Part shown: positions 1 through 13,000 of the stretch, in pieces
Layout: every line of letters starts with the position of its first letter
Numbering within the stretch: the first letter of the stretch is position 1
Assembly (NCBI GenBank): GCA_013398175.1
Contig: VZRZ01008565.1
Location: 647,267 to 711,266, forward strand
From: Climacteris rufus
Taxonomy: Eukaryota > Chordata > Aves > Passeriformes > Climacteridae
Length of the DNA: 64,000 nucleotides
Direction of reading: 5' to 3'
The notes under the pieces: model-generated
The model's database searches: none
Seen by the model: only the letters and a program-made list of their open reading frames with translations
Told to the model about the DNA's origin: nothing
Made by a program: the position numbers and the translations under genes

Positions 1-3000
1 AATCTCCCCCCCACACACAGTGAAATGCAGCTTTCAGCCCATTTTTGAAGCCAGGCAGAGATGGCAGCAGGCAGCCCCGCTCTTCCTAGAAGGATGTCTC
101 TCCAAAGCTCCTGCAAACAGCTCCACAAACTTCAGTGACAGAGTAATTGTACATTATCTGCTACAATTTCACTCTGACGATGTAGGGGGCAATACAAAGA
201 GCAAAGAGACTGTAATATTCATATTGACATTCCCCCAAAAAGCCTCCTTTCCTGTCTTATGAATATGGAAAGCTTGCCTGGAGGCTTTGCTTAGACACAG
301 TGTGTTGGTGTTTAATCAGAGGAGGTGGAGCAGGAGCAACCCCTGCACAACACAGCCTGCCACTTTTTAGGATGTGCAAGACATTCTCCATTTTCATGGA
401 CAATTCTGTTTACAATCCCTCCTTTAAAACAGCTTATAAAAGATTCACTCTGCCTCAGTATTTGAGACAAGAGTTAGTCAGGGAACAGGATTCTGTCTCC
501 TATTTCTTCCCCATGGGAATTTTTGATGAAAACCATTTTTTTGTCTGAACTTTTCCGTAAGCAACAAAAAGATTTTTTTTCCTTCCCTGCTGAAAAAGAA
601 GTAAAGAATTAAATACTTCAGCCACAGCCCAGCATTCCTTGAATTGGAATGAGTGCCAGAGTGCCTAAGGAGAGCTGCAAGGGAAGAGCCGGAGTAGGAA
701 AGCACGGGGTTTTCTGGACTGAGTGACCAGCTACCAAAACTGAGGCAAAGGTTTTGTTGGAAATCCAGTTTCTATGACTTTCTGCAAGGACAAGAATTCC
801 AAAAACCTTTGGGTACACATCTCCCAAGGGTAGGGAAATTGGATGTTCAGAGGGCATCTTCCACTCACTTGAGTTGGAGGACAAATATACACTTGGTCCA
901 AACAGAGAAAAAGAACAAACCTTTTCCCTTTTTCCCCCCCAGGCTGAAATCCATGGAAGCCTGTGGGATTTTTGTTCAAGTGTTCAGCAGAGTCAGGACT
1001 TTCCTATGGGGTTTCTGTTCACAGTCCATGGATCTGTCTCCACATCCTTGATGGACATGCAGCCCCACGGCTGCCAGATCCCACCCTGACAGCCACGAGG
1101 AGGATATTCCCCCTGGCTGCCTCACTTACCTCTGGATGCAGATCCTGGCAATCGATTGTTTTCCTTCAATGCTGCTTCAGAGAAGAGTCTGATTTTGACA
1201 GATTTATATTTAGACTCACTTTCTTTCATTTTTTTATTTGTTTAAGGATTTCTGTTTACCTTGTGGATAGAACTCCAAGTTCACCCATGGAAGCAACCAC
1301 TGAACCATGGAAAACAACAAAAAGTAAAGGAGGTACTAAAAAAAAACCCATAGTATCTGTGATACCTCAATTAAGGGAGCATAAGTATTGAAGCCTGAAG
1401 TATCTTTATAATCTGAACCATCAATTCTGACAGCAGAAGGTGCCACTACTGGAACTGGGAAAAAATCCTTGCTTTTCAGCTCATGAGTGGGAAATCTCTC
1501 TCACCCTGAAAAGACAAAAAACCATAACTACAAAAAATTATTATTCTAAGTTCTGTTGAACTCCACATTTTCAGTTTGATGTTCTACCTTTCTGTTCACT
1601 ACTGGCAAACTGTTTTTCCCCAATCCCATGAACATTCTGATTTGTCATTATTGCTGGAAAGGTTTAAAAGAAAAGTTTTTTCCACTTCCCTGAGCTGGCC
1701 AGTTGACAGGGATGCAAGGATCTGGAGTATAAAAAGGGTAAGCAAACTTCTGGTCATGGTCCAAATTTCAGAGAGTAGGGCAAGAAAATCTGTTCACAGA
1801 TGACACTACTGAACTAGAAAACACCTTCAAAGATGGTCAAACACTTCCTCAAAGAGCCTGGGAATGGGAATTATGTGAAATAGTTGTGGTTCAGGGAGCA
1901 TTTTGCTGTCAGGTGCTCTTTCACTCCAGTTCCTTCCTCTGAGGAGCAGCAGAACAGACAGCACTGGTATTTGGAAAGCTTTTTTGTTTCTCCACCCACG
2001 AGTTCCTTGGAAGCCCCCTCCAGAAGCTAAATCCTTCTTTTTGATATCCTTCCAGGTCACCGGCCAATCTGTCACATCCCTGGTGTGCCCTGGCTTTTTA
2101 GGGAGCCAAGAAGCCAGAGGAAGTGCTGCTTTAATCTCTGAAAAGGGCAGGACAGCAAAGCCCGGCTCTCCCGGCAATGGCTGAAGGGCACAGCTCCTTC
2201 CTCAGCCACCCAACGCTTTTGTCCCTGGGAATCCAGGCAGGAGAAGGGGTTTTCTTCCCAGGCATGATAAGATGTTCAGCAGGATGCAGTGGGCATCTTG
2301 CTCCCGGCTTCAAAGCCAGGACCAAGAGTGATCCTCCTGGGAAAGGGCGATGAGTGTCACCGAGAGCACGGAAATGCCTCCAGCCTCCCGCTCCAGTGCT
2401 TGGCAAAACTGCCCAAACCTGGCCGGGTCCTGCCAGGTTCCCCGTGGTTCTCACCTCCTGCTCCGGGCCGTGACTTCAGCCCAGGCAAACACCATTGTCC
2501 TGTGGCTGGCCAGGACCTGGAGGGACCTTCCCCCAGGTCATGCTGGACTAATGCTCTTCCTGAGGAAAAGTGAGAGATTTTGCCTCTTCCCATGCTGAGC
2601 TGGATATTGGGACCATTCACCCAAGCACAAAGCACAAGCTGGACCTGCCCAAGGCCCATATGTCAGGAATGGGAAGGACATTCCGACCCAATGGCCATGG
2701 AAATTGTCACTCTGCCTCCCGGGCACCAACCACACTCATGTGGCACAGGCCCCAGGGCTCCCTGTGGACATCAGCTGCCAGCCAAGGACACAGGCTCCAC
2801 TCATCCACTGCTTTCGCTCCAGGTGAACTGAAAGGTTGGAACCAACCAACCAGCAGGAATTCACATCAGACATTTCTGCCACTCTCCAGCCTTAATGCAG
2901 CAATGGGCACTGTGGGCTCTTCCACAGGGAGCAGCAGCCAACGCCTTGGCGTCTCCCAAGGGATTCCACTGGGTCCACCAGCACAGGGGGACAAATCCCT

Positions 3001-3960
3001 TGTTCTGGGTCATCAGCCCAGCTGAGTCCCCAGCACAGAGGGACAAATCCCTCATTCTCTTGGCACACAAGGTAGTGAGCACTTCCAGAGCGGTGCTGAG
3101 AGCTCTTGGCACCAGGCAGCCATCCCTCCCTCCATCCCAGCAGCAGGTTTTTCCCAGAGATGCTCCCAGCAGCTGTCGGGAAGCACCTGGCCTTGAGCCA
3201 CCCGGGTTAGTGCTGCGTGGTGGAGGATGAACTCAGGAGCCCGAAGTACAGCTTCATTTTATTGCAATAAAGAAGAATCAAGTAATGACAAGGCAAAGGG
3301 TGAGCGATGGGGTAATGGGCGAGCTGCCACAGAGCAAAGCCAAAGGAGACCAGCTCCTCCTGCTCCTTGCCTTCACTCACTGCTCGGGATTGCCTATGGA
3401 AGTGCCAGACTCCAAGGAGAAAGCTGTCGGCCGGAGCTGTCACCAAGGGACTAATTCATGGGCAATTCACAATTTATGCTCAGCCTTTGAGCCCGGCTGC
3501 TTCCTCCAGCTACGGAATTAATTAGACCCCTCCTGCCCTGCCTGCTGCACCTGCCTGCTGCCCAGCCAGGCTGCACCCCTGCTTTGAAATCCCTGCACCA
3601 TCAATACTGCATTAGCAGCACTTGCTGGAATCACCACCAGGGAATATTGCCAAGCACTGTGTATTTGCTTTTATGGCAGGGGAGGAAGGGTCCTGCCTGC
3701 ACAGACACAGCCCCCAGAACTCCAGCACAGCTCTCCTCCAAGGAGAGGCTTGCAATGGGATGGGTGAAACCCTGAGGTCTGCTGGCAGGATGAAGTGGTC
3801 CCCTGAGGCAGGTTTGGTTTTACAGTTCTTTGGCCAAGTTGATTTTCATGGTTCCGCATTCCTGGCCCTATTAGCATCCCAGGCAAGCTCAGCTGACCAC
3901 TGACCCTAAACAAGACCATCTCCTGGCCCTCTCAACAGCAGGGCCCTTTAGCAGAGCTAA
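1..3960. other. Unique non-coding sequence, no gene seen
   Basis: No open frame here resembles a known protein and no CR1 or other interspersed repeat is recognisable. Base composition alternates between AT-rich (about 1-1700) and GC-richer (about 2000-3900). Beyond the imperfect direct repeat near 2979 nothing structured was seen. An exon without a start codon could be missed. Confidence 0.5.
2979..3052. repeat. Imperfect direct repeat, 22 bp, 52-bp period
   Basis: A 22-bp segment beginning CAGCACAG and ending GACAAATCCCT occurs at 2979-3000 and again at 3031-3052 with a single mismatch. Similarity fades after each copy, so this looks like an old local duplication, not an active satellite. 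No function is suggested by the sequence. Confidence 0.7.
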
Positions 3961-4074
3961 GAGTATCCCAATATGTCACAAAGTACATGCAGAAACACTG
4001 GAGCATTGGCAGACTCCGAGTATCCCAATATGTCACAAAGTACATGCAGAAACACTGGAGCATTGGCAGACTCC
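3961..4074. repeat. Perfect 57-bp tandem duplication
   Basis: The 57-bp unit at 3961-4017 (starting GAGTATCCCAATATG and ending GCAGACTCC) is repeated without a mismatch at 4018-4074. Perfect identity implies a recent duplication, population polymorphism, or an assembly artefact. The unit length is a multiple of three, so the minus-strand frame through it stays open, but nothing indicates that frame is a gene. Confidence 0.95.
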
Positions 4075-4829
4075 AGGGTGAAAATCCAGCTCCGCTCCCT
4101 CTGAGATTGTTTTAGCAGGGATGCTCCTTGAACTGGAACCACAGAAATAATTTGCCAGTGGAAAACCCGTACCTTCAGGTGCAATGCAACCCAATTTTCC
4201 CGAAGAAGCAGAGTGTACCAGGACAATCAGAAAAGCAATATGTAGTTTTCCTCGGATGCCTCACAGCAGCCCTAACGGAAGAACCACAAATGAGATGTCC
4301 TCCCCCACACCAAAATGAGCTTTTAGCAAAGTCCACCTCCACAACAGATTAACAGTTTGTGTCAAAAATCCCAAATCCAAATTCCCTTAGAGATGGGGGA
4401 GGCTGGGGTAAGAACCCAACTTTGCAACCTCTGTGGCTGATACCAGTTTCTACAAACAGCCGAGTGCACAGACTTCAAAGGGGTTGAGAGAGGATTTGAC
4501 CCTCTCTTCCCCATCGTTTGTGTGCACTTCCGATTTCAGTCCCACTGAGGTGCTCAGGGTGCCCAGCTGGATGAACAGGAAGCTGATAAACTTTGTGTAT
4601 CACTAGTTTAGTGTGATAATCACTGCAGGCATGACCTACCAAGGAGAAGGACCACAAGGAAACCAGCGTCATCCACCACGGAGTCCCCTCCTCTTGTCTT
4701 GAGCATTCCTCTCTGAATGGGATAGCGGCCCTGCCCGGCTTCCGTGAGCCCTGAAAGGAACAGAAAACACACTCAGCCCAGGAGCTGCTCAGGCACTGCG
4801 CTCACAGGAGCCAGGCAGGCCTTTCACCC

Positions 4830-5060
4830 AAGCAGCACATTAAATATAAAAGAGAAGTCACCATGGATGTTAATATATAGCATCGGGATTTATTCCGCCC
4901 TCCTGTTCTCAGCACCACGTGACAACATTAATTAAATGTGTTTCTGACCCTGCTGCGCTTCTTTAAATATTTGCCATTCTCCACAAGCAGTGTTTGGTTA
5001 ATGAAATGAAATTAATGAGCTCATTAGATTGTGCCGTAATCTTTCAGATGCGAGCCCAGC
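4830..5060. promoter_or_regulatory. Candidate conserved non-coding element (motif-dense)
   Basis: An AT-rich patch with few CpGs. It carries a palindromic E-box CACGTG at 4916-4921, TTAATTAA at 4928-4935, and further TAAT/ATTA homeodomain cores around 5000-5035. This composition is common in vertebrate enhancers, but conservation cannot be judged from one sequence. The regulatory role is inference. Confidence 0.3.
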
Positions 5061-8000
5061 GCTCGGAATCACTGTTCCCTTTCTCCGCTCTCTTTAACTC
5101 AGCGCATTCAGCTCCACAAGCAACAGCTGAACAGGGGAGTAATCAATTAACAGGGCAGCCAGCCACGGAAAGGGGAAGGAGGAAAGACCAAGGCCAACGA
5201 GAGGCAGCCCGGTGACTTTCCCACGGGAGCTGATCCCGCAATTCCGGGCGGTCCCTGGCACACATTGCTTCGTTTGGCAAATGCTTCTCCAAGGTGAGGA
5301 TCAGCTGGAGGAGTCTGATGGGGCAGGAGCTGAATCCATGGCTACACCAACTCCAATTTGTATGGGAAAGCCAACAGGTCTTGGGAAAGAAGAGCTGGGC
5401 TTAAAGCCTCCAAGAAGTGCCTCTTAACAGCAGCCCCTGGCTCTGGCTGAGCCACAAAGGCCCTCACTCCAAACTGGCCGAGGCCACAGTGTTGTCCCCC
5501 ACCACTGACCCCTAAACCTCGTCCTGGAGTGAGGAAAGCACATGTGGCCCCATGTCCCTCCACCAGGCAACTCCCACACTCACTTTGATAATTACTCACC
5601 CCAATTCCCCCCACGCTGATCCAAACAAACCCTCTGGCATCCAGCCTTTCCCACATCTTCCCCCTGCCCGGAGCAAAATCCACATCCTGGTGTCCACCAC
5701 TGAAGTGAAGCCCCAGGAGCAGCAAGTGAGGCTCTTTGCCTTGGGGCTGCACCACCTCGCCAAGCAAGCATGATTCCCACAAATTTCTTTTTGAGCAGGA
5801 AGGATTCTCCCCAGAGCGGTGCTCTGTTTTCCTATTGTCTTGTGAAGCTTCATCAAAGAATTAACTCAGATCAAAGAGTCTCCACAGCAGCACGAAATCC
5901 CCTGATGTGGAGGGAAGGGAGGAGGGGGTGGACAATAAGACAAAAAACGCTTCAGTAAATCTCTTTCCAAGAAAGCAAATAGGTGTCGTTTCTGCATGCA
6001 CAGAAACCCCACAGTTCAGAGCCTGTGTTAGCTATGGTGACTCCCAATAGCTCCGGAGGAATTCAGGGTAGGAAATGTATGCAAATCGAATTCTCTCTGC
6101 AGACAGATTGGATCACAAAGCTTTATCAGGCTCCTGTCCCCAGACTTTTGTAATTTACCTTTTAGCCCAGAAATCACACGACAGTGAGCCAGGCCTGCTG
6201 GGATAAAACAAGGGGGTGATGAGCACAACCTGGGGGAGCAAGAGGGGAGTGTTCCTACAGTGAGACACTGAAAAATCTCCAGGTCTAAAAAGGCAGAGAC
6301 ACTCCAAGTCCACACAGAGCCCTTGAGGAAAGCAATGCCACAGCCACCATTGCAGGGCACATGAAAAGAAAAACATCTTTCCACTCACAGGTGGCAGGAC
6401 CAACCCAAAACAACTGGAAACCCCAGACTAACCATATTCCCACATTCATCAATTGTACCAACCCTGGGGACCCAAAAGATGATCTCAGAGGACACTTGAA
6501 CTGTCCCCTCTTTGCATCTTACAAGATTATCACATTAGCTTGAAAAAAAGCCAGAATTGTCTCTATCCACTTGTCCAAGCATAAATGACAACACCCAAAA
6601 TGCCAGGCTCTGAGCCAAAATATCTCCAGGTTAGCCAGGTCTTTCACAACCCTTCACATCCTACCAGCCCATCCACTGAGGTTTGACTTTCCTCTCCTTT
6701 AAAGGATCTGAACGCCCCTGCCGTCAGTGACTGATGATTAAACAGAGGGAAAAGCACAGCTATCATTTATCCACGACCTTTGAGGGGCTGCAAATAGCAC
6801 TGGCTGGCTGATGGCAGGTCCCCCGGCCACAGGGTGGAGGAGTGGCTCTCAAGGGCAGCAGGGAAAATAAATCCAGGGCCCAGGCTGACAGCTCCCCACC
6901 GCCCTGCTGCAGAGAGGAGCTGCACACACCTGGCAGCTGGGACTGAAGAGAGGGACATCACCTGAGGCAGTGGGGACCATGTAGATGATGCACAGAGGAT
7001 GAGCAGGGGTGGAGAGTTACCACAACTCTTGGACAGCTCCTAAAACAGCAATGCTAGATGTCCAAGGGGTTTTCCACCATCAAACTCATCATACTCATGT
7101 GGGAGACTCCACAAGGACACACGGGTAGCCATTCATTTTGCTGAGGACATGAGAGATGGTGTTTGCTGAGAGTTACTCCAAAAGTGAAGTCAAGTTACCC
7201 TGGCATCCCAAACAGCATCTGTCACCACATTCATACGCATATCCCTGAGTTTACAGCTGGATCCCACCTCCCATCTCCCTCCAGAGGCAGCCACAGTGTT
7301 ACCTGCAAAAATCAGGTACCCACCTGCTCACAGAGCTGATTTTGCTCTTAGCAAGCTGTGCAGAACCCCCTGATGGTGAGGCAGAGCATGGCCAAGCACA
7401 CCAGCAGGCTGGTTTGTGCACCTGGAAGGGTTCAGTGCCATGAGCCCTCGCGTAGGTGTGGGGTCCCAGCATCGTGTGCACAGAGCAGCCGTGCCCCTTG
7501 GCTTCATCCTGGCTTAGCTGTGTAAGCAACACTGCTTCCACAGCCTTGCTTTGTTCAGAACAAGTGAACAAATCTTCAATCTTGTTTAAAATCAAATCAA
7601 AATCCAAATTTTGGCTCAGACACTGCAGCCTGCTTATGTTTCAGCCAGCCCAGCTCCTACAGCAAGAGCAAATGAATGCCCACATCCCTGGCTGTGCCCT
7701 CACACCCTGCCCTTTGTTTTTCCTCCATGGATGGGGCCTGCAGGGATGCACGGCAGCCCGAGCAGGAGATGCTTTGGTGGCAGCTGGAAGCGGAGCTGGA
7801 ATCCACGGGGCGGGTTTGGAACCTCCTTACAAATGCAACTGCACTTCGGAAGTGTATTTATATCTTATCTGTGCTGTTTGCCCATATGTTCAATAAATCA
7901 TTATTCATTATCTGATAAGGTGCTTGCAGGGAATTTCTAAGCCAGGTTTACAGTTAGCACGGAGCGGGACACGCTGGGAATACAAATGGAAAAATAAACA

Positions 8001-8704
8001 GAGCATCTGTCTCCAGAGAGGCTGCTGTGCTGCCAGGGGACTGTGGTGACATTGCCAGCCAGGACACCAAAGGCTGGGTCATCCGGCCTGCTGGGCTGGA
8101 TACAACAGGCCTGTGTTATGCAGAACAGCCTCCTTTTTTGCTAATTACACGTCCCAGATCCCTCCTGATGACAGAAGTGACACTACAAAGCGAGCCATGT
8201 TTCCTCTCTTCTGCTCCTCATTCATCTCTGCCCTGCCAGACCCTCACGACAGCCAGGCAGAGACACACTCTGCTCCTCAGCATCCACAGGAACCCTGCAA
8301 AAGCCTCAGCCTGGCAACAACGAGAGAAAACCAGGGAGTGTAGGTCTGAGACAGCTTGAACATACAGGAAAACTCTTCTTGTTCTTCAAACAACAGTCTG
8401 TGGCCCAGGCATAAAACCAAAGCAGCAAGATTGGAGCAAACCCAGAGCCCTCTCTGACCCTGTCCTGTCCCTTTGCCTGTTCCAGCATGAAAAGGAGACA
8501 TGGGAAGCACCCAGAGATGTTGCTCCATGGCACAACCCAGCTCCTCCTCTCTCCCTTCTGATGCTCCCTCCAACACCAGGAACCCAAACTGGCTCCATTT
8601 AGGCCAGGCAAAGTCTTACCATGGCCTTCAATACACCCATGGCCTCTCACACCTCAGCTAATCCAAGGATTAGCCGCATTGGATGGATATTTCCATGGGG
8701 AATA

Positions 8705-8734
8705 GGGGGAGGAAGGTGGAGGGAGAGGGTAGGG
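8705..8734 (+). other. Possible G-quadruplex, long first loop
   Basis: Runs of G at 8705-8709, 8721-8723, 8727-8729 and 8732-8734 have loops of 11, 3 and 2 bases. The first loop exceeds the usual 7-base limit, so folding is only possible. Confidence 0.35.
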
Positions 8735-8829
8735 AGTCAGGTTCAAGTCATGTGAACACCAGCTCCAGCACATCTTCAAAACAGGCTACAAGGAAGTGTG
8801 ACATCCAATTTCTTGGGAAGGGGAGGCAG

Positions 8830-9060
8830 AACGGTAATTAAATTTTCTGATCTTGTTAGCCAATTTCTCCAATCACTGCCCCCGAACTGGAGAAGGGGAA
8901 GGGAGAGGGGAGACGTTTGCGTCAGCGACGCTTGTGAGGGAAATTAGGTTTTCACGGATTATTGGGTTAGTTCCACTTCTCCCACTTTTTAATTTATTTG
9001 TCTGTATGTGCTGCCGAGCTGAAAGGCCGAGCATTTTTCCCCCTTTTTTTCTTTAATTAA
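8830..9060. promoter_or_regulatory. Candidate non-coding element with GCGTC/GACGC inverted repeat
   Basis: The patch joins GGTAATTAAA-type homeodomain sequence to a short inverted repeat: arm GCGTC at 8919-8923, loop AGC, arm GACGC at 8927-8931. The embedded TGCGTCAGC resembles MAF/bZIP half-sites. It ends in a pyrimidine tract and TTAATTAAAA. A regulatory role is inferred only from motif density. Confidence 0.25.
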
Positions 9061-9790
9061 AATCTGTAGTTTTGAAAGATGAAAACTTTGGAAGGGGGGG
9101 AAGACTGCACCAATATAACCATGTCAGCCAAAATCTACTTTCCTCCCAAACTTTTGTTGATCCCTCTTCAAAACAAGAGCCTAGTAAGGTCTCTCATTAG
9201 AACTCGAATGGCCTTTGGATACTTTTACAGAATAAAAAAATTGTCAATTCACTTTTTTCTATATGAAAAACGAACAGAATTTACTTGCTTACTGACACTT
9301 GCAGGTTGAGTTTCAGGTTGTTCTTTATTTTTTTAATTTTAATTTTCCCTTAATGCTACAAAAGAAATTCCAGAATTGCTGCCTGTGCAACCCTGTGCCT
9401 CTATTATTTCTCAAAAGACAGTAACTCTGCTCCCCTTTCCAATTTCTTTAGAAATAGAGAGAGAAGAGTAAAATGTGCCTATGGGCAGTGTTCAAGTAAA
9501 TTATCTGTATGATTATTTCCAACTGCCTGCTGAGCAGTTTCCTAGGAACAATGCCAAGGGGCTATTTTGTTTAAGGTTTCTGAATTTGGGATAAAAGAGA
9601 AACAATGTAGTTCACACAGTGCCCAGACTCCCGCTCTGATGAAAGCTCTGGGAAGTGGGTATGGCTGCACAGATCATCCCTGGCTGGAGGATGTTTGCAC
9701 AGGTATCTGGGAAGCCAGCAAGGAGCAGAAAGAAAACAGAAAGTTGCACAGCTGCAGTGTGAAGGAGCTGGGGAAAGCCCTGGTCAGGGG

Positions 9791-10040
9791 ATCATTCAAT
9801 CATTAAGGTTGGAAAAACCTACAAGGTCATCAAGTCCAACCTTCAACCCAATCACACCATGCCCATATTTCCAAGTGCCACATCTACTTCATTTCTGAGC
9901 ATCTCCCCGGGCTGGGGGCTCCACCACATCCCTGAGCAGCCTGTTCCAGTGCCTGACCATCCTTGCAGTGAGGACATTTCCCCTGATAATCCAGCCTGAA
10001 CCCCCCGTGGAGCACTTGAGGCCATTTCCCTTGTCCCACC
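9791..10040 (-). mobile_element. CR1 LINE 3' fragment
   Basis: Read on the plus strand, this is the reverse complement of the avian CR1 3' end. It opens with CATTAAGGTTGGAAAAACC and ATCAAGTCCAACC, followed by CR1 phrases such as CAGCCTGTTCCAGTGCCTGACC and a segment matching TGAGGCCATTTCC. The element is 5'-truncated to about 250 bp and non-coding. This is the first recognisable CR1 in the window. Confidence 0.9.
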
Positions 10041-13000
10041 GCTCCCATGCTGCAGTAACCAGGACAGTGTGCCAGTGTCTGGCTGGGAGCAGGAGACTGT
10101 GGAATCACTTCACACAGGGATGGCTGAGCTCTCTGAGCTGACCCATCCTCTGGGCTGTGCTCTGAGTTACAGGTGAGTCTTCTGCCTCCTGGGGGACTCA
10201 GTCTAGACTAGAGGAGCCTTCCCAAAGATCTGCCCAGCCCTCTCCAGAACTGGTTCCAAAGGCAGGAATCACTGCTGCCAGCACAGATGCCCAAGTCAGC
10301 CACATGGGATTTATTCCCCAGGCCTGCTGCCTGTTAAACCTATGGAGGCTCCACAGAGGTTCAGGTTGTGATTTGCCACTGAGTGCAGCACTAAGAGCCA
10401 TCTGCTCTTCAGGCCACCTTCAGCTTCCAGCCTTCCTCTAGTCCCAAGAGATGGAACAACCTTCATGGCACTGGATTATGTGCTCTTATACTGGACCCAC
10501 AATAGACCAATGCAGGCAGCAAAGGGGTGGTGTCAGGGCTCAACTCAGAGCTTTAAATCCCTCAGCAACCCTGTGTGCTTCCCTCAGGGAGTTTCTGACC
10601 CACAGCTATCAGTAGCTCTCTGCTCACCTTCACCCTGCCACCTCCACAGCTCCTGGGGGTGGGACCTGGACACAGATATTTGGACAGCAGAGTTGGTCTG
10701 GGTCTTTGCTCTTTACCCACTGCATGTTGTGGATCACATCCATCCACCACGCTGCCTGTGAGGGACACCAACGTCCACCCCACACCAACTTCTTTACAGA
10801 CAGATCACCTTGAGTCCTGGGACTTTTTGTTGGGATACACCCATGGGTGAGAGCCCTCAGGTGGGACAGTAAAGAGCCCAAGCAAAGATCACACAAACCC
10901 TCTACGCAGCAAAGTACAAAACCCCAGATTTATCCCACACAAGTTCAGCTCCACAGAGTCTGGTCCATTTTCCATGGAGAATGGAGGTGACACCTCCAGG
11001 GTTCTACCTGCAGAGTTGACCAAAGGGACCTTCTGGAAAGGCTTTAAGCAAAGCAAAACACAAAAGCAGCACCCTGTTCTTCCTTCACAATCAGGGGGAA
11101 AACTCAGGCTGGAGCCCTGATTAATACCTTCATCATGGACAGGCTCAGAGCTGACCTGCCCTCATCAGGCTTTGCACTCTGGAAAAAGCTAATTCCAATG
11201 GCAGCGAAGAGGAAGGGAATTTACGCCGCTCCACCGTGACCCAGACTTCACAGCCATTCAAAGTGAGCAGCCACAGCCATTAAAAACTTCACTGCGTGCA
11301 CTGAAGAGGCTCATAAAGAGAGTGTGAATTCACAGAGCACCGGCTCAGAAAGCCCATTCCCTGCCTGTCCCACAGCCTGCCTTTGTCTGAAATATGGAAT
11401 AAAAGGGAGGTTCATATTTTACTTCAGACTTATTTCACTCTTCCCTTGTTTTCTCTGCAGGCTGACTAAAGAGGAAGTGATTTATAAGGGGAAAACAAGG
11501 GGAAGTGGTTCTAATTAATTGCCCATAACTGTTACAGCTGTACTGGCAGGCAGCAAACAGAGGGCAGACAGAGATGCAGTATCCCTGAAAGATTCCACAA
11601 TAATCTTGCCTCAAGCCAGAATAAAATTAACTTTTTGCCCTCACAGTGCTGCTAGAGACCCCTTGTAAAAGGCTCATGACACCTGAGCTGTGGTTTTACA
11701 CCCAGAGTCAGCAGGAGAGGGGAACTGGAGGGGGTCTCCAGCTTGACTCTCTCCTTGCAGACCCTCCTTTCCCTTTCCAGAGAGGGCTCAGGGTTCATTT
11801 TCACATCAGCTCAAGTTCAGGGTCGAAGGAGCAAGTCCAGCATAAGAAACCTCCACTCCAAGCCTAGGCTGAGAAGCTTTAACAAAAGGCTAAAGCTCGC
11901 CCAGCCCCTGCCATCTCCCAGCCGGAGGAGAACACGGGGCTCCTGGGACACTGCAGAGCCAGGGGAAACAGAAAGGCTGTTTTGTGTCCAGAAACAAATG
12001 TGTTTGCTCTGCTTTCAGCAGCGCCGTGGCCAGGAGAACTGGCCTCGGGGGAGCCATAGATCACACACTGCAGGTGCCTGGCCTGAGCGGGGGAAACTCT
12101 CCAGCTTTCCCGACTGCGAGTGCCAGACGTTCTGTGTCCAAAGTTCATCCTGACCTCGCAGGGTTGGCTCACTCCGTGGGAGGAAACAAAGCCTGGGCAT
12201 AATCGGAACAAGCTCATAATTAAAAGCGCTTTAGCCTTTATGAGCTCCCAGGTCGCAGCGCTGCCGCGGGAGAAGCTGTTCCCATTTTCCCTCATTACAC
12301 AGGGAGCGGTGCAATGGGAAGAACAGCCTGGCATGAGCCAGAGCCTGGTGTTTGCAGAGAGGGCAGCCCTGCTGGAACCCCACCAGGTTCCCCCGGGAGT
12401 CTCTGCAGGGGGATTTTTATGGGTAAGAGGTGTGGGGAGCAGCTAACCAGGACAGCTTTTAATAGGAAAACAACTAAGAGCGGGTTAAAAAGTGCAAAAT
12501 TCAAGTAACAATGGGCGTTCCCATTTACCAGAGGCATCCTGTCCTCGGGAGAAAGCCAGGCTCCTACCAGCTGTCCCACAGGAGCAGACACTGTAGCTCA
12601 CAGAGTGGGATAAGCTCCAGCTTCTGTAACAAGTGAAAAAAAGACACCAATATTTGCCCAGCACTTTGCTGGGGCTGAGCTCGATTATGCTGTGCCATGA
12701 GAGATTAACACAGCCAGATTGCTTTGTGGACTCACTGCTTCCCCACGTCCCCAGGCAGATTTTCCTCTGCGTGCCTTGGAAAAGGTCTCGGGATGTGAAC
12801 TTGCATGCAGCAGGGAGCCCGAGCCGCTCCAGGGGTCTGCTGTGTCCTTTCCACCTGGCATCCAGGCAAGCCACCACCTTTCCCAGGGAGTCTGGCTGAT
12901 CACCTGCTCCATTTGGGACCAGGACACCTGCAGGCAGGACTGTGTGTCCCCAGCTCCCAGGGCAGCCTGGTGTCTCTGGGAGTTGGTGGAGCCCTCTTCC

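Larger units (their letters stand above)
4075..9790. other. Unique non-coding sequence, no gene seen
   Basis: No recognisable coding region or CR1 copy. It contains two AT-rich motif-dense patches (4830-5060 and 8830-9060), one ATGCAAAT octamer at 6079-6086, a G-rich stretch at 8705-8734 and several short purine- or pyrimidine-rich runs. Open frames of about 100-146 codons overlap one another on both strands and look like chance frames. Confidence 0.5.
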
